Source: Rhodobacteraceae bacterium F11138 (GTDB taxonomy: Bacteria > Pseudomonadota > Alphaproteobacteria > Rhodobacterales > Rhodobacteraceae). From it: a DNA stretch of 64,000 bases. Both the position numbers and the translations under genes were made by a program. The notes under the pieces are model-generated. The model saw only the letters and a program-made list of their open reading frames with translations, had not been told where the DNA came from and made no database searches. The stretch lies in assembly GCA_016521575.1 (NCBI GenBank), contig JAEKDP010000001.1:894962-958961 (forward strand), written 5' to 3'. Of the stretch, positions 52,002 through 62,325 are shown one piece after another. Position 1 is the first letter of the stretch. Each line of letters starts with the position of its first letter.

Positions 52002-53315
52002 CTATTCGCCGTTTGTGAGGGTTTCAAACATCAGGCCCTGTGCCGTGCGCGGCGCGAAGCCGTTCCAATAGGTGTGATCTTCGGCCTGCGTGCCATCGTC
52101 ATTCAGGGCCACGACGCCGTCTGCGGCCCGTGGGATCAGGTCGAGATAGGCGGCCCGGTCCTGCGCGCCCTTGAGATGCAGATCCAGAAAGGCGGTGGCG
52201 AAATGCTGGGCAACGTTGTTCATGCGGTTGGTGTCCCAGACCGCGTCGGCGTAGTGTTCGAACGGCGCAAAATCCAGATTGTCCACCGGAGCCCAGCTTT
52301 CCTGCGGAGCCGGCATCGGGGCGGCGGCGTTATGGTTGGCGGCCTCGAAGGTCAGCAGGTGCCGGGTGGTGTTGGACGCGCCTTCGAAAATCTGGCGAAT
52401 GGCCGGATAGACCGACACGTCATCAGCGCTGCCCGCCATCAGCATCAGCGGTTTCTGGATTCCCGACAGGCCCGACGTATCCCAGAACCCCGCATTCATT
52501 CCCCAGGGGCCAATGGCAATCACGGCTTTGACACGGTCATCCACCAGGGCCGCGTGAGTCTCGGAACCTGCCAGGTGGCGCGCCAGCAATCCATTCGGTG
52601 TGCCCCATTCGAATTCCGTTGCGGCCTGGGTGACCCCGGCCCCGGCAAAGATCAGGGCACCGTAGCCGCCCATTGAATATCCCAGAACGCCGGTTCGGTC
52701 CGTGTCTATGATATCGCCCAGCGGACCTGTTAGGCCGGCCATCTGGTCGATGATGAATTTCTGGTCGATGGGACGGTTCAGTAAGGTCGAACCAAAGGCC
52801 GCCTGATCGGAATAGGTGCTGTCGGTGTGGTCCATGGAGACGGTGACATACCCCTTGGACGCCAGGTTCTCGCCCAGATGGCTGAGCAGAAACCGGTTGC
52901 CGGGGTAGCCGTGGCTGATCACGATCAGAGGATGGCGTTCACCGCTGACCGGTTGGGCATCCCGCACCGCCTGACCATGCAGCGTCACCTGTGTGGCCCC
53001 GTCGCGCAGCGTGGCGGTATAGGTGCCGCCGGGTTTGGTGCCGGGTGCGGCAGGATACCAGACCTCGGCTGTAAGCGGACGGTCATAGATCGGTTCCGAG
53101 CCGACGGTTGTGTTCACAATGTCATTCTGCCCCGGATTCACAAAGGTCAGGGTCTGTACCCCGATGGGCAGATCGCCATAGGCGGCAAGGGCGGGGGCAT
53201 CCGGACGAATACGGTCAATCCGGTTTTCGGCCTGTGCCATCAAGGCGGATGACAGGCTGGCGGTCAGGCCGAGCGCGGTCAGGCCAAGCGCGGTCAGGAT
53301 GGGGCGCATGGGCAT
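52002..53315 (-). CDS. Secreted alpha/beta hydrolase (PAF-acetylhydrolase / dienelactone hydrolase-like)
   Basis: A 437-residue exported hydrolase: signal peptide (residues 1-29, with the repeat TALGLTALGLTA, ending MAQA), then HPLIVISHGYPGNRFLLSHL oxyanion region, nucleophile GVLGYSMGGYGALIF and a likely catalytic His in LLTFEAANHNAAAP. The layout resembles platelet-activating-factor acetylhydrolase-like esterases. Substrate unknown. The repeat in the signal peptide is mirrored in the DNA by an 11-15 bp duplication near 53270-53300. Confidence 0.84.
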   Translation of the reverse strand: MPMRPILTALGLTALGLTASLSSALMAQAENRIDRIRPDAPALAAYGDLPIGVQTLTFVNPGQNDIVNTTVGSEPIYDRPLTAEVWYPAAPGTKPGGTYTATLRDGATQVTLHGQAVRDAQPVSGERHPLIVISHGYPGNRFLLSHLGENLASKGYVTVSMDHTDSTYSDQAAFGSTLLNRPIDQKFIIDQMAGLTGPLGDIIDTDRTGVLGYSMGGYGALIFAGAGVTQAATEFEWGTPNGLLARHLAGSETHAALVDDRVKAVIAIGPWGMNAGFWDTSGLSGIQKPLMLMAGSADDVSVYPAIRQIFEGASNTTRHLLTFEAANHNAAAPMPAPQESWAPVDNLDFAPFEHYADAVWDTNRMNNVAQHFATAFLDLHLKGAQDRAAYLDLIPRAADGVVALNDDGTQAEDHTYWNGFAPRTAQGLMFETLTNGE

Positions 53316-53438
53316 TTCCTTCTGAAATTTTATCGGTGCGGCGGTCGTGGCTGTTGGCTGGACGGCACCCTGATTTCAACAGTGACAGTTTTCTGGCGCG
53401 GATCAAGGCTGCTGGCTGCAAAATGGTTTGGCCCCATG

Positions 53439-53483
53439 GGCGACCGGCCCGCAGATCGCGGGAAAACGGGTCCCCCGGTCGCC
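53439..53483 (-). terminator. Long stem-loop between two minus-strand genes
   Basis: GGCGACCGG (53439-53447) pairs perfectly with CCGGTCGCC (53475-53483), and inside CCCGC (53448-53452) pairs with GCGGG (53458-53462). It lies about 40 bases after the stop of the NAD-binding protein gene and upstream of the secreted hydrolase gene. No T-run is present. Confidence 0.45.
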
Positions 53484-53522
53484 GGACGGTTGCGGGGCCG
53501 TTCAGGGCGCGCGGGGCAGCGG

Positions 53523-54572
53523 CTATTCGGTGTCCTGATTCCGGCCCAGATGCGCATCGACCAGGGTGACGGTGGCGTCGATTTCCGAATGGCTTTTGCC
53601 GACCGCGCGTCCGGCGAGCATCATCAGCTTGTCCACGCGTTCGATACTTCGGGCACCAGCATAGATGGCGCGTGCCGCGGAACTGGGCTTGAGCAGGCTT
53701 TCGGCAGCCTTGGCGTATTTCTCGAACGGCACCATGTCACTGGCATCCGCACCCAGCCGGATCACCAGGTCGCTGACAAATTGGTATATCTCGCGCGATT
53801 GTTCCAGATCGCCATGCACCGCATCCCGAATCGAACGCGGGCCGTCAGCGGTGATGCAACGATAGTTGCCGGTCGCCAGCATGGCCCATTTTGCAAACGG
53901 AACGAAAAGCGAATCATACACCCGCAGCTTGACCGGGACGTCCTTGCCGTCGATGCGGAAATCGGCAATGCCCCGCTCCAGATCCGCCAGCATCGCATCA
54001 TGTTTGGCGTCGTGGAATTTCGTGACCTTGAAATTGGTGGGCAGACCCACATGCAACACGTTCGCCGCTTCTTCGGGTGGACGAAACGCTTGGGGGTCGG
54101 GTGAGCACAGGGTCATCAGGGATGGCTCGAATGCGTCCCAGACCGCAGGGTCCTGATAGGCGGCACCCAGGCCGGAACAGTCCAGATCCGGAATGCGTTT
54201 CAGATAGGGCAGAGGGGGCATGTTCATGATCGACATGCAGGGGACACGCGATTTTGCCGTGCGGGCAAGAAGATCGCTGAGCGCGGGGTGGGAATATTGC
54301 GGCTCTTGCATGGCGAGGCACACCAGATCGTAATCCTGCGGGTTTGCGGCTTCGGGCGTGGTCGCATCGATTTTTCCGGCCAGATCCGCGGACAATATGC
54401 TGCGGTGCCGGTCCTCGTCGCGCAGCTTGATGCGGACGTCTGTGCCCTTGTCGTTGATCAACGCGGCGGTCACATCGCGGCAAACCAGCGTGACATCATG
54501 ACCGGCGGCCGCGATTTTCGTCCCCAGAAGAGAGCCATAGGAAGCGCCGAGGATCAGAATTCTGTATGGCAT
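53523..54572 (-). CDS. ApbA/PanE-type NAD(P)-binding oxidoreductase
   Basis: A 349-residue two-domain dehydrogenase. The N-terminal Rossmann domain begins MPYRILILGASYGSLLGTKIAAAGHDVTLVCRD, with QDYDLVCLAMQEPQY where ketopantoate reductases have the substrate loop. The C-terminal helical domain carries LRVYDSLFVPFAKWAMLATGNYR with the Lys region of this family. Ketopantoate reductases are about 300 residues; the extra length and unusual loop suggest another 2-oxo or opine substrate. It lies 162 bp downstream of sucD on the same strand. Confidence 0.8.
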   Translation of the reverse strand: MPYRILILGASYGSLLGTKIAAAGHDVTLVCRDVTAALINDKGTDVRIKLRDEDRHRSILSADLAGKIDATTPEAANPQDYDLVCLAMQEPQYSHPALSDLLARTAKSRVPCMSIMNMPPLPYLKRIPDLDCSGLGAAYQDPAVWDAFEPSLMTLCSPDPQAFRPPEEAANVLHVGLPTNFKVTKFHDAKHDAMLADLERGIADFRIDGKDVPVKLRVYDSLFVPFAKWAMLATGNYRCITADGPRSIRDAVHGDLEQSREIYQFVSDLVIRLGADASDMVPFEKYAKAAESLLKPSSAARAIYAGARSIERVDKLMMLAGRAVGKSHSEIDATVTLVDAHLGRNQDTE

Positions 54573-54734
54573 GCCGTGTTCTCCTTTGTTGCAACGTTCG
54601 GGCCTTTGGAACGCAGCGAATCTCCGATCTTTAGGTCGCCCGCAAACCGGACGCCCAAGCAGGATATAGAAAGCATCGCGCAACGATACGCAACATTATT
54701 TCGTGCACAATGCATGCTTTCAGGCGGGCAAAGC

Positions 54735-55637
54735 CTATTCCGCCAGAAGTTCGACCAGCGTTTCCCCCAGTTTTGCGGGGGATGGGGCCACCCGGATGCC
54801 TGCGGCCTTCATCGCCTCGATCTTGTCTTCGGCACCGCCTTTCCCGCCGGAAATCACCGCTCCGGCGTGTCCCATCGTGCGGCCCGCGGGTGCGGTGCGC
54901 CCGGCGATGAAGCCGACCACGGGTTTCTTGCGACCGCGTTTGGCTTCGTCGGTCAGGAACTGCGCCGCGTCCTCTTCCGCCGAACCGCCGATTTCGCCGA
55001 TCATGATGATGCTTTTGGTTTCGTCGTCGGCCAGAAATAGTTCCAGCATGTCGATGAATTCGGTGCCCTTGACCGGGTCGCCACCTATTCCGACCGCAGT
55101 GGTCTGGCCCAGGCCCGCCACGCTGGTCTGATACACCGCCTCATATGTCAGTGTGCCGGATCGCGACAGAACGCCCACGCTGCCTTTGCGGAAAATGGAC
55201 CCCGGCATGATGCCGATCTTGCATTCATCGGGTGTCATCAGGCCGGGGCAGTTGGGGCCGACAAGTCGGCTGGGAGAATGGTCGAGTTTCTCTTTGACGC
55301 GCACCATGTCCAGCACGGGCACGCCTTCGGTGATGCAGGTGATCAGGTCGATCCCCGCGTCAATGGCTTCCTCGATCGCGGCGGCGGCACCCGCGGGCGG
55401 CACATAAATCACGCTGGCGGTGGCGCCGGTGGCCTCCTTTGCCTCGGCGACGCTGGCATAGATCGGCAGGCTTTCGCCATTGCTTCCGGCCCAGTTGGTG
55501 CCGCCCTTCTTGGGATGGGTGCCTGCGACCATCTGCGTGCCGTGATAGGCCAGCGCCTGTTCGGTGTGAAAGCTGCCGGTCTTGCCGGTCAGGCCCTGAA
55601 CGATGACCTTGGTGTTCCTGTCGATCAATATGGACAT
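54735..55637 (-). CDS. sucD: Succinate-CoA ligase, alpha subunit
   Basis: A 300-residue CoA-binding and phospho-His subunit: [18 protein letters not shown] (CoA site), [34 protein letters not shown] and active-site His in [14 protein letters not shown] near residue 252. It forms the ligase with SucC, encoded three bases upstream. In this family the usual TCA copy lies beside mdh and sucAB; here the neighbours are an ISOC2-like hydrolase and the oxalate genes, so this may be a second, dedicated copy. Confidence 0.93.
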   Translation of the reverse strand: MSILIDRNTKVIVQGLTGKTGSFHTEQALAYHGTQMVAGTHPKKGGTNWAGSNGESLPIYASVAEAKEATGATASVIYVPPAGAAAAIEEAIDAGIDLITCITEGVPVLDMVRVKEKLDHSPSRLVGPNCPGLMTPDECKIGIMPGSIFRKGSVGVLSRSGTLTYEAVYQTSVAGLGQTTAVGIGGDPVKGTEFIDMLELFLADDETKSIIMIGEIGGSAEEDAAQFLTDEAKRGRKKPVVGFIAGRTAPAGRTMGHAGAVISGGKGGAEDKIEAMKAAGIRVAPSPAKLGETLVELLAE

Positions 55638-55640
55638 GCT

Positions 55641-56834
55641 TTACCCTTTCACGGCCTTGACGATTTTCTGTGCGGCATCGTCCAGATCGTCCGCGGCGAT
55701 CACATTCAGACCGCTGTCGTTGATGATGGCTTTGCCTTCGGCGACCTTGGTGCCTTCGAGTCGCACCACCAGCGGTACGGTGAGCCCGACGTCCTTGACC
55801 GCCTGCACGACGCCTTTGGCAATCACATCGCAGCGCATGATGCCGCCGAAGATATTGACCAGAATTCCTTTGACGTTCGGGTCAGAGGTGATGATCTTGA
55901 AGGCTGCCGTGACCTTTTCCGTGGTCGCCCCGCCGCCCACGTCAAGAAAATTGGCCGGCGCGGCCCCGTACAGCTTGATGATGTCCATCGTCGCCATGGC
56001 AAGGCCCGCACCGTTGACCATGCAGCCGATTTCGCCGTCCAGCGCGATATAGGCCAGATCGTGCCGTGAGGCTTCTATCTCCTTGGCGTCTTCTTCGGTC
56101 TCGTCCCGCAGCTCCATGATGTCAGGGTGCCGGAACAGCGCGTTGCCATCGAACGAAATCTTGGCATCAAGCACCTGGATGTCGCCGCTTTCGGTGACGA
56201 TCAGCGGGTTGATTTCCAGCAGGCTCATGTCCTTGGTGGTGAAGGCATCGTAAAGCGCTGTGAACAGGGTCCTGCCCTGTGTGCGGGTGTCTCCGGACAG
56301 TTCCAGGGCATCCGCGATCCTGTCGGCATCCGCCTCGGTCACGCCCTCGGACGCGGTGATCGATATGGTGTGAATCTTGTCCGGGGTTTGCTCGGCCACG
56401 GCTTCGATGTCCATGCCGCCTTCGGTCGAGGCAACAAAGGATGTCTTGCCGGTTTCGCGGTCCACGAGGATCGACAGGTACAGTTCCCGGTCGATGGCGG
56501 CGCCGTCTTCGATATACAGGCGGTTGACCTGTTTGCCCGCCGGGCCGGTTTGTTTGGTGATCAGGGTCTTGCCCAGCATGTCGTGTACGTTGTCCAGGGC
56601 TTCGCGGGCCGAGAATGAGACCCTTACGCCACCTTTTGCCTCTGGACCCAGTTCCCGGAACGTGCCTTTGCCGCGTCCCCCGGCGTGAATCTGGCTTTTG
56701 ACGACCCAGACCGGCCCGGGCAAGGCGGCGATGGCATCCGCCGCCTGATCGGCGCTGGTGATCGCGACGCCCTGTGCGATGGGGGCGCCAAAACCCGCAA
56801 GCACCTGTTTGGCCTGATATTCATGAATGTTCAT
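55641..56834 (-). CDS. sucC: Succinate-CoA ligase, beta subunit
   Basis: A 397-residue ATP-grasp subunit: [18 protein letters not shown] start, [17 protein letters not shown] nucleotide site, [14 protein letters not shown] [31 protein letters not shown], and the specificity segment [17 protein letters not shown] and [13 protein letters not shown]. It binds ADP or GDP and the carboxylate. The middle of the protein (residues about 170-205) differs from the typical alphaproteobacterial SucC I remember, which supports a paralogue. Start at 56834. The ISOC2-like gene lies 23 bp upstream. Confidence 0.93.
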   Translation of the reverse strand: MNIHEYQAKQVLAGFGAPIAQGVAITSADQAADAIAALPGPVWVVKSQIHAGGRGKGTFRELGPEAKGGVRVSFSAREALDNVHDMLGKTLITKQTGPAGKQVNRLYIEDGAAIDRELYLSILVDRETGKTSFVASTEGGMDIEAVAEQTPDKIHTISITASEGVTEADADRIADALELSGDTRTQGRTLFTALYDAFTTKDMSLLEINPLIVTESGDIQVLDAKISFDGNALFRHPDIMELRDETEEDAKEIEASRHDLAYIALDGEIGCMVNGAGLAMATMDIIKLYGAAPANFLDVGGGATTEKVTAAFKIITSDPNVKGILVNIFGGIMRCDVIAKGVVQAVKDVGLTVPLVVRLEGTKVAEGKAIINDSGLNVIAADDLDDAAQKIVKAVKG

Positions 56835-56857
56835 GCGTGTACTCCGGCAATTGATGT

Positions 56858-57400
56858 CTATTTGATGAGCGGCAGCAGTTCCCTGAAAGCTGGCGTGCCC
56901 GCTTTTCCCAGCCATTCGAACACCACCATTTCCGTGGTCACGATGCGAACGCCTGAGGCGCTGAGCCGGGCCAGGCAGGCATGTTCGCTGTCCAGGCTGC
57001 GAGACGCCGTGGCGTCGGAGACGACAAAAACGTCATATCCGGCTTCGACCATGCTTTCGGCGGTCTGCACCACGCAGATATGCGCCTCCATCCCGGCGAT
57101 CACGGCCTGTTTGCGGTTCAGCGCGCGAAAGGTATCGGCGAATTCGTCATCTTCCATGCAGGAAAAATGAACCTTGGGCAGTACCGGGGATTTGCCGGCG
57201 GCTTTCTTGATTTCGGCTACGGTTGCGCCCAATCCTTGGGGATATTGTTCAGTCAGGATGGCCGGCACGGCGGTGCGTGCGGCGGCTTGCAGCAGCAGGC
57301 GGGTATTGGCGATGGTGCGCGCCGGGGCCTGCATGGCCGGAACAAGCCGTTCCTGCATGTCTATGACGACAAGCGCCGAGTCTTTTGCCCTGATCAACAT
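56858..57400 (-). CDS. Isochorismatase-like hydrolase (ISOC2 type)
   Basis: A 180-residue cysteine hydrolase of the isochorismatase superfamily. The triad is Asp14 (VVIDMQERL), Lys76 (LPKVHFS) and Cys109 ([11 protein letters not shown]). [17 protein letters not shown] is the hallmark of the ISOC1/ISOC2 subgroup, not of nicotinamidase or true isochorismatase. Natural substrate of this subgroup is unknown. It is the first gene of the left arm (hydrolase-sucC-sucD) and is divergent from the GntR gene, with a GGTATACC site next to its start. Confidence 0.88.
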   Translation of the reverse strand: MLIRAKDSALVVIDMQERLVPAMQAPARTIANTRLLLQAAARTAVPAILTEQYPQGLGATVAEIKKAAGKSPVLPKVHFSCMEDDEFADTFRALNRKQAVIAGMEAHICVVQTAESMVEAGYDVFVVSDATASRSLDSEHACLARLSASGVRIVTTEMVVFEWLGKAGTPAFRELLPLIK

Positions 57401-57432
57401 GGCGTGATTCCACCGCATTTTTCTTTGGTATC

Positions 57433-57442
57433 TGGTATACCA
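57433..57442. promoter_or_regulatory. GntR-type operator site 1
   Basis: TGGTATACCA is a perfect 10-bp palindrome 33 bp before the start of the ISOC2-like gene. A partial copy (TGGTATC) adjoins it at 57426-57432. The TGGTATACCA form is typical of FCD-subfamily GntR operators. Confidence 0.65.
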
Positions 57443-57514
57443 CAAATAAGAAGTCAAGATTTTTAACTGGAAATCCTGAAAAATACCCGGTTGACCGGTG
57501 TGGGCGCGGGTGTA

Positions 57515-57523
57515 TGGTATACC
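57515..57523. promoter_or_regulatory. GntR-type operator site 2
   Basis: TGGTATACC repeats the core of site 1 (GGTATACC at 57516-57523 against 57434-57441), 82 bp away and 66 bp before the GntR start. The two sites flank both divergent promoters. Confidence 0.6.
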
Positions 57524-57530
57524 TTATACA

Positions 57531-57548
57531 CGAACCGAATCTGGTTCG
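57531..57548. promoter_or_regulatory. Inverted repeat in the GntR gene leader
   Basis: CGAACC (57531-57536) and GGTTCG (57543-57548) form a 6-bp inverted repeat with a 6-base spacer just after operator site 2. It may be a leader hairpin or a second protein-binding site. Confidence 0.4.
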
Positions 57549-57588
57549 AAGTTCAGAGCGGTCCGGGCATCTTGGGAGGATGTGATTC

Positions 57589-58305
57589 GTGTCGATCGGC
57601 GACAAACTGAATCCGATTTCGGTGAGCTTCACCCTGAAGGATCACACCTTCGAGGTGTTGCGCGACGCGATCCTGAACATGAACATCTATCAGTCCGATG
57701 CTGATCTGCGCCTGGATGAGCGTCACCTCGCCGAGCGGCTGGGCATTTCGCGCACCCCGATCCGCGAGGCGCTGGCGCGGCTGGCGCAGGACGGGCTGGT
57801 GGAAATCGTGCCGCGCAAGGGCGTGTTCGTGGTGCGCAAATCGCGCACCGAGATCCTGGAGATGGTCATCACATGGGCGGCGCTGGAAAGCATGGCCGCG
57901 CGCATGGCAACCGAACATGCCAGCGATGCGGATCTCAAGGCGCTGCGGATGTTCGCGATGAAGCACAGCAGCGACGCGGTGCGGGCCGAGCTGGAAGAAT
58001 ATTCAGACGCCAACATCCGGTTTCACCAGACCATTCTGGAGCTTTCGGGCTGTGTTCTGCTGAAAACCATGGCGGATGGCTTGTTCATGCATATGCAGGC
58101 AATCCGCCGCCGGGCAATGGGCGAAAGCGACCGCGCGAAGCGATCGGTCGCGGATCACATGGAAATCATCGAAGCCCTTGAGGCGCGCGATGGCGATCTG
58201 GCCTCCAGGCGCGTGCGCGAGCACACCATGCGTCTGCATGACCACATTCACAAAACCTGGTCCCGGCTTGAGAATCTTGGTTCCGCCAAGTCTGAAGTCG
58301 GGTGA
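57589..58305 (+). CDS. GntR-family regulator, FCD (FadR) subfamily
   Basis: A 238-residue regulator with an N-terminal winged helix ([41 protein letters not shown] region, residues about 43-83) and an all-helical FCD ligand domain with the metal ligands in [30 protein letters not shown] and [15 protein letters not shown] start with GGGAGGA upstream. It stands between the two arms of the oxalate divergon, 29 bp before oxc, and most likely binds the two GGTATACC sites. The effector may be oxalate or a CoA ester of it (inference). Confidence 0.92.
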   Translation: MSIGDKLNPISVSFTLKDHTFEVLRDAILNMNIYQSDADLRLDERHLAERLGISRTPIREALARLAQDGLVEIVPRKGVFVVRKSRTEILEMVITWAALESMAARMATEHASDADLKALRMFAMKHSSDAVRAELEEYSDANIRFHQTILELSGCVLLKTMADGLFMHMQAIRRRAMGESDRAKRSVADHMEIIEALEARDGDLASRRVREHTMRLHDHIHKTWSRLENLGSAKSEVG

Positions 58306-58333
58306 AGACAATGGATTTTATCGGAGACTGAAC

Positions 58334-60094
58334 ATGACAGAGACCGCTGCCGCGCAGGCGACACAGGAGGCTGCCTCGCTGGAATTGACCGATGGTTTCC
58401 ATCTGCTGATCGACGCGCTGAAGCTGAACGATATCAACACGATCTACAATGTTCCGGGCATTCCGATCACCGATCTGGGGCGCTATGCGCAGGCGCAGGG
58501 GATGCGGGTTCTGTCGTTCCGGCATGAACAGCACGCGGGGTATGCAGCCGCCGCGGCCGGGTTTCTGACCAAGAAGCCCGGCGTCTGCATGACGGTGTCG
58601 GCCCCCGGCTTCCTGAATGGCCTGACCGCGCTGGCCCATGCCACCACCAACTGCTGGCCGATGATCCTGATTTCGGGCTCGTCCGAGCGCGAGGTCGTCG
58701 ATCTTCAGCGTGGCGACTACGAAGAGATGGACCAGCTGGCCATCGCGCGGCCCCATGCCAAGGCCGCTTACCGCATCCTGCATGCAAAGGACATCGGTCT
58801 GGGCGTGGCCCGCGCGGTACGCGCGGCGCTTGCGGGACGGCCCGGCGGCGTCTATCTGGATGTGCCCGGCGCGCTTCTGGGGCAGGTGATGGATGCGGTC
58901 GAGGGCGAAAAATCCCTGATCAAGGTGGTCGATCCGAACCCGGCCAGCGTGCCCGGTGCCGATGCGGTCGCGCGCGCTGTCGACGTGCTGTCGGCGGCCA
59001 GGAAGCCGTTGATCATCATCGGCAAGGGTGCCGCCTATGCGCAATGCGACGACAAGATGCGCGAACTGGTCGAAACCCTGGGCTTTCCGTATCTGCCGAT
59101 GTCGATGGCCAAGGGGCTTTTGCCTGATACGCATGAGCTCTGTGCCTCGGCGGCGCGGTCGCTGGTGCTGAAGGAAAGCGATTGCGTCCTGCTGATCGGT
59201 GCGCGGCTGAACTGGTTGCTCAGCCATGGCGAAGGCCGTGGTTGGGGCGAGAAGGGCGGCAAGTCGTTCGTTCAGATCGACATCGAGGCGACCGAGATGG
59301 ATTCGAACCAGCCGATCGCGGCCCCGCTGATCGGTGACGTTGAAAGCTGCGCGACGGCGTTGCTGGATGCCATCGGCGGCAACTGGAAGAAGCCGGATGA
59401 AAGCTGGACCGGTGCCGTGCGCGCCAAGGTCGTCGGCAATGTCGAAAAGATGGCGCCACGGCTGCAGAACAACAATTCGCCGATGGATTACCATTCGGCA
59501 CTTGGCGTGGTGAAGCAGGCCATCGCCGACCACCCGGATACCATCCTGGTCAACGAAGGCGCCAACGCGCTGGACCAGGCCCGGTCCATCGTCGACATCC
59601 ACAAACCGCGCAAGCGTCTGGACGTCGGCACCTGGGGCATCATGGGCATCGGCATGGGCAGCGCCGTCGCGGCGGCTGTCGAAACCGGCAATCAGGTTCT
59701 GGCCGTCGAAGGCGACAGTGCATTCGGTTTCTGCGGCATGGAGGTTGAAACCATCTGCCGATACAAGCTGCCGGTTTGTGTCGTCATCATGAACAACAAC
59801 GGCATCTATCGCGGCGACAATGAGAACTGGTCAGGCGGCGAAGACCCGGCGACCACGTCGTTCGTGCCGGATTCGCGCTATGACATGATGATGCAGGCCT
59901 TTGGCGGGGTCGGGGCGCATGTCACCAATGCGGACGAGCTGCGGCAGGCCATCGCCGAGGCCTTCGCCAGCCGCAAGCCCACTCTGATCAACGCCGTGAT
60001 CGACCCGGCCGCAGGCAAGGAAAGCGGCAATATCGGTAATCTCAATCCGCAGTCGGTGGTGGCGCAGGCGCGTTATCCGCAGGCCGGCAAGTAA
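58334..60094 (+). CDS. oxc: Oxalyl-CoA decarboxylase
   Basis: A 586-residue thiamine diphosphate enzyme that converts oxalyl-CoA to formyl-CoA and CO2. It follows the Oxalobacter formigenes enzyme closely as I recall it: [18 protein letters not shown] start, catalytic Glu65 in [33 protein letters not shown], and the ThDP/Mg site [11 protein letters not shown] to [13 protein letters not shown] lies upstream of the ATG. First enzyme gene of the right arm; frc follows 23 bp later. Confidence 0.96.
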   Translation: MTETAAAQATQEAASLELTDGFHLLIDALKLNDINTIYNVPGIPITDLGRYAQAQGMRVLSFRHEQHAGYAAAAAGFLTKKPGVCMTVSAPGFLNGLTALAHATTNCWPMILISGSSEREVVDLQRGDYEEMDQLAIARPHAKAAYRILHAKDIGLGVARAVRAALAGRPGGVYLDVPGALLGQVMDAVEGEKSLIKVVDPNPASVPGADAVARAVDVLSAARKPLIIIGKGAAYAQCDDKMRELVETLGFPYLPMSMAKGLLPDTHELCASAARSLVLKESDCVLLIGARLNWLLSHGEGRGWGEKGGKSFVQIDIEATEMDSNQPIAAPLIGDVESCATALLDAIGGNWKKPDESWTGAVRAKVVGNVEKMAPRLQNNNSPMDYHSALGVVKQAIADHPDTILVNEGANALDQARSIVDIHKPRKRLDVGTWGIMGIGMGSAVAAAVETGNQVLAVEGDSAFGFCGMEVETICRYKLPVCVVIMNNNGIYRGDNENWSGGEDPATTSFVPDSRYDMMMQAFGGVGAHVTNADELRQAIAEAFASRKPTLINAVIDPAAGKESGNIGNLNPQSVVAQARYPQAGK

Positions 60095-60117
60095 CAATTC
60101 GAAATAGGAAGTTCGTC

Positions 60118-61392
60118 ATGAAAGCTCTTGAAGGTATCAAGATCCTGGATTTCACCCATGTTCAGTCGGGGCCGACCTGCACCCAGCTGCTGGCCTGGTT
60201 CGGCGCGGATGTGATCAAGGTTGAACGTCCCGGAGTCGGGGACGCGACCCGCAAGCAGCTGGTGGATGTGCCGGGTGCGGACAGCCTGTATTTCACCATG
60301 CTGAACCACAACAAGCGTTCGATCGAGCTGAACTCGAAGAATGAGACCGGCAAGGAAATCCTGACCCGGCTGATCGAGGAATGCGACGTGCTGGTCGAGA
60401 ACTTTGCCCCTGGCGCCCTGGATCGCATGGGGTTCAGCTGGGAGAACATCCAGGAGATCAACCCGCGCATCATCATGGCCTCGATCAAAGGGTTCGGCCC
60501 CGGCAAATACCAGGACTGCAAGGTCTATGAAAATGTCGCGCAATGCGCGGGCGGGTCGGCTTCGACCACCGGGTTCCGCGATGGCCCACCGCTGGTGACC
60601 GGCGCGCAGATCGGCGATTCCGGCACCGGGCTGCATCTGTGCCTCGGGATCGTAACGGCGCTGTTCCACCGCGAAAAAACCGGTCGCGGCCAGAAGGTGA
60701 CAGCCGCGATGCAGGATGGGGTTCTGAACCTGTCCCGCGTCAAGCTGCGCGACCAGCAGCGTCTGGCCGCCGGTCCGCTGACCGAATACAGCCAGTATGG
60801 CGAAGGCGTGCCGTTCGGCGAGGCAACTCCGCGTGCGGGCAATGACAGCGGCGGCGGGCAGCCCGGGCGCATCCTCAAGTGCAAGGGATGGGAGGACGAT
60901 CCCAACGCCTATACCTATTTCATCACCCAGGCCGCGGTCTGGGAAAAGATCTGCGACGTGATCGGCGAGCCCGAGTGGAAGGACAAGCAGGGCTATGCCA
61001 CGCCGCCGGAACGGCTGGACAAGCTGAATGAGATTTTCGAACGGATCGAGCAATGGACCATGACCAAGACCAAATTCGAGGTGATGGACATCTGCAATCC
61101 GCTCAACATCCCGGTCGGCCCGATCCTGTCGATGAAGGAAATTTCCGAAGATGAAGGGCTGTACGCAACCGGCACGCTGGTCAAGGTCGATCACCCCGAG
61201 CGCGGTGAATACATCAGCGTCGGCTGCCCGGTGAAGCTGTCCGACAGCCCGGTCGAGGTCGAACGCTCGCCGCTGCTGGGTGAGCATACCCAGGAAATCC
61301 TGTCCAGCGTTCTGGGCTATTCCGGTGACGATCTGGAACGCGTGATCGGTTCCGGCGCGGTGGGCGAAGTCAAGCGCCACGCGGCGGAATAG
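60118..61392 (+). CDS. frc: Formyl-CoA:oxalate CoA-transferase
   Basis: A 424-residue class III CoA-transferase. The covalent-intermediate Asp167 is in [13 protein letters not shown], matching Asp169 of the Oxalobacter enzyme; the glycine loop SGGGQPG that closes over the active site is at about residues 242-248; and the N-terminus [21 protein letters not shown] is family-typical. It makes oxalyl-CoA from oxalate with formyl-CoA (or, in some members, succinyl-CoA) as donor. Between oxc and the formyltransferase gene, co-oriented. Confidence 0.95.
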   Translation: MKALEGIKILDFTHVQSGPTCTQLLAWFGADVIKVERPGVGDATRKQLVDVPGADSLYFTMLNHNKRSIELNSKNETGKEILTRLIEECDVLVENFAPGALDRMGFSWENIQEINPRIIMASIKGFGPGKYQDCKVYENVAQCAGGSASTTGFRDGPPLVTGAQIGDSGTGLHLCLGIVTALFHREKTGRGQKVTAAMQDGVLNLSRVKLRDQQRLAAGPLTEYSQYGEGVPFGEATPRAGNDSGGGQPGRILKCKGWEDDPNAYTYFITQAAVWEKICDVIGEPEWKDKQGYATPPERLDKLNEIFERIEQWTMTKTKFEVMDICNPLNIPVGPILSMKEISEDEGLYATGTLVKVDHPERGEYISVGCPVKLSDSPVEVERSPLLGEHTQEILSSVLGYSGDDLERVIGSGAVGEVKRHAAE

Positions 61393-61403
61393 GGGGCAAA
61401 GCG

Positions 61404-62321
61404 ATGCGAATTATCGTCATGGGCCAGCAGGCGTTCGGCAAGGATGCGTTGGCCAGCATTCTCGAAGCCGGGGTGGACGAGGTTGTCGCGGTCTATTGCG
61501 AACCCGACCGCGACGGAAAGCCCGTGGATCCGATCAAGGAATTCGCCCTCGAACAGGGCCTGCCCGTGTGCCAGCCTGCGCATTTCAAGGATCAGAGTGC
61601 CATCGATGAGCTGGCGGGTTTCAACGCCGATCTGATGGTGATGGCCTTTGTGAACGTCTTCGTGCCCGAAGCGGCGCGCGATACGCCGACCCATGGTTCG
61701 ATCTGTTTTCATCCCTCGCTGTTGCCGCTTTATCGCGGGCCATCCGCGGTCAACTGGCCGATCATCATGGGGGATACGAAATCCGGGTTCTCCTGGTTCT
61801 ATCCGACCGACGGGCTGGACGAGGGCGACGTGCTGTTGAACTGGGAATGCGAGATCGGTCCCGACGACACGGTGATCGACCTCTATTTCAAAAAGATCTA
61901 CCCGGCGGCCATCGCGTCGGTGCTGCAGGTCTGCGACCTTTTCCGCGACGGCAATCCGCCACATACCGAACAGGACGAATCGCGGGCGACCTATGAACGC
62001 CGCTGCACCCGCAAACATGCGCGTATCGATTGGCACAAGCCGGTCAAGCAGGTCTATGACCTGATCCGGGGCACCAATCCGGCCCCCGGTGCCTGGACCA
62101 CCAACCGAGGCGCCGAGCTTGGCGTCTATGACAGCGAACGGGCGCCCGGAGACGGAGTCTCGGGGCGTGTGATGGAGATTTCCGATGCGGGCGTGACAGT
62201 GCAGTGCATCGGTGGACGCATCCGGATCAAACGGGTGAAACCCGCCGGTGGCGGCAAGGTTTCCGCCGCCGAATGGGCGGCGCAGGCCGGGCTGAATGTC
62301 GGGGACAGTTTGGGAGATTGA
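61404..62321 (+). CDS. Stand-alone formyltransferase, 10-formyl-THF dehydrogenase hydrolase-domain type
   Basis: A 305-residue protein with the Fmt fold. It resembles the N-terminal hydrolase domain of 10-formyltetrahydrofolate dehydrogenase more than methionyl-tRNA formyltransferase: [40 protein letters not shown] and [11 protein letters not shown]. Catalytic His103 and Asp139 are 36 residues apart, as in FDH; the Asn of the Fmt NxH motif is replaced by Cys101. An OB-like C-terminal domain follows. Position between frc and fhs suggests formyl transfer between formyl-CoA, THF and formate (inference). Confidence 0.88.
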   Translation: MRIIVMGQQAFGKDALASILEAGVDEVVAVYCEPDRDGKPVDPIKEFALEQGLPVCQPAHFKDQSAIDELAGFNADLMVMAFVNVFVPEAARDTPTHGSICFHPSLLPLYRGPSAVNWPIIMGDTKSGFSWFYPTDGLDEGDVLLNWECEIGPDDTVIDLYFKKIYPAAIASVLQVCDLFRDGNPPHTEQDESRATYERRCTRKHARIDWHKPVKQVYDLIRGTNPAPGAWTTNRGAELGVYDSERAPGDGVSGRVMEISDAGVTVQCIGGRIRIKRVKPAGGGKVSAAEWAAQAGLNVGDSLGD

Positions 62322-62325
62322 GGCG

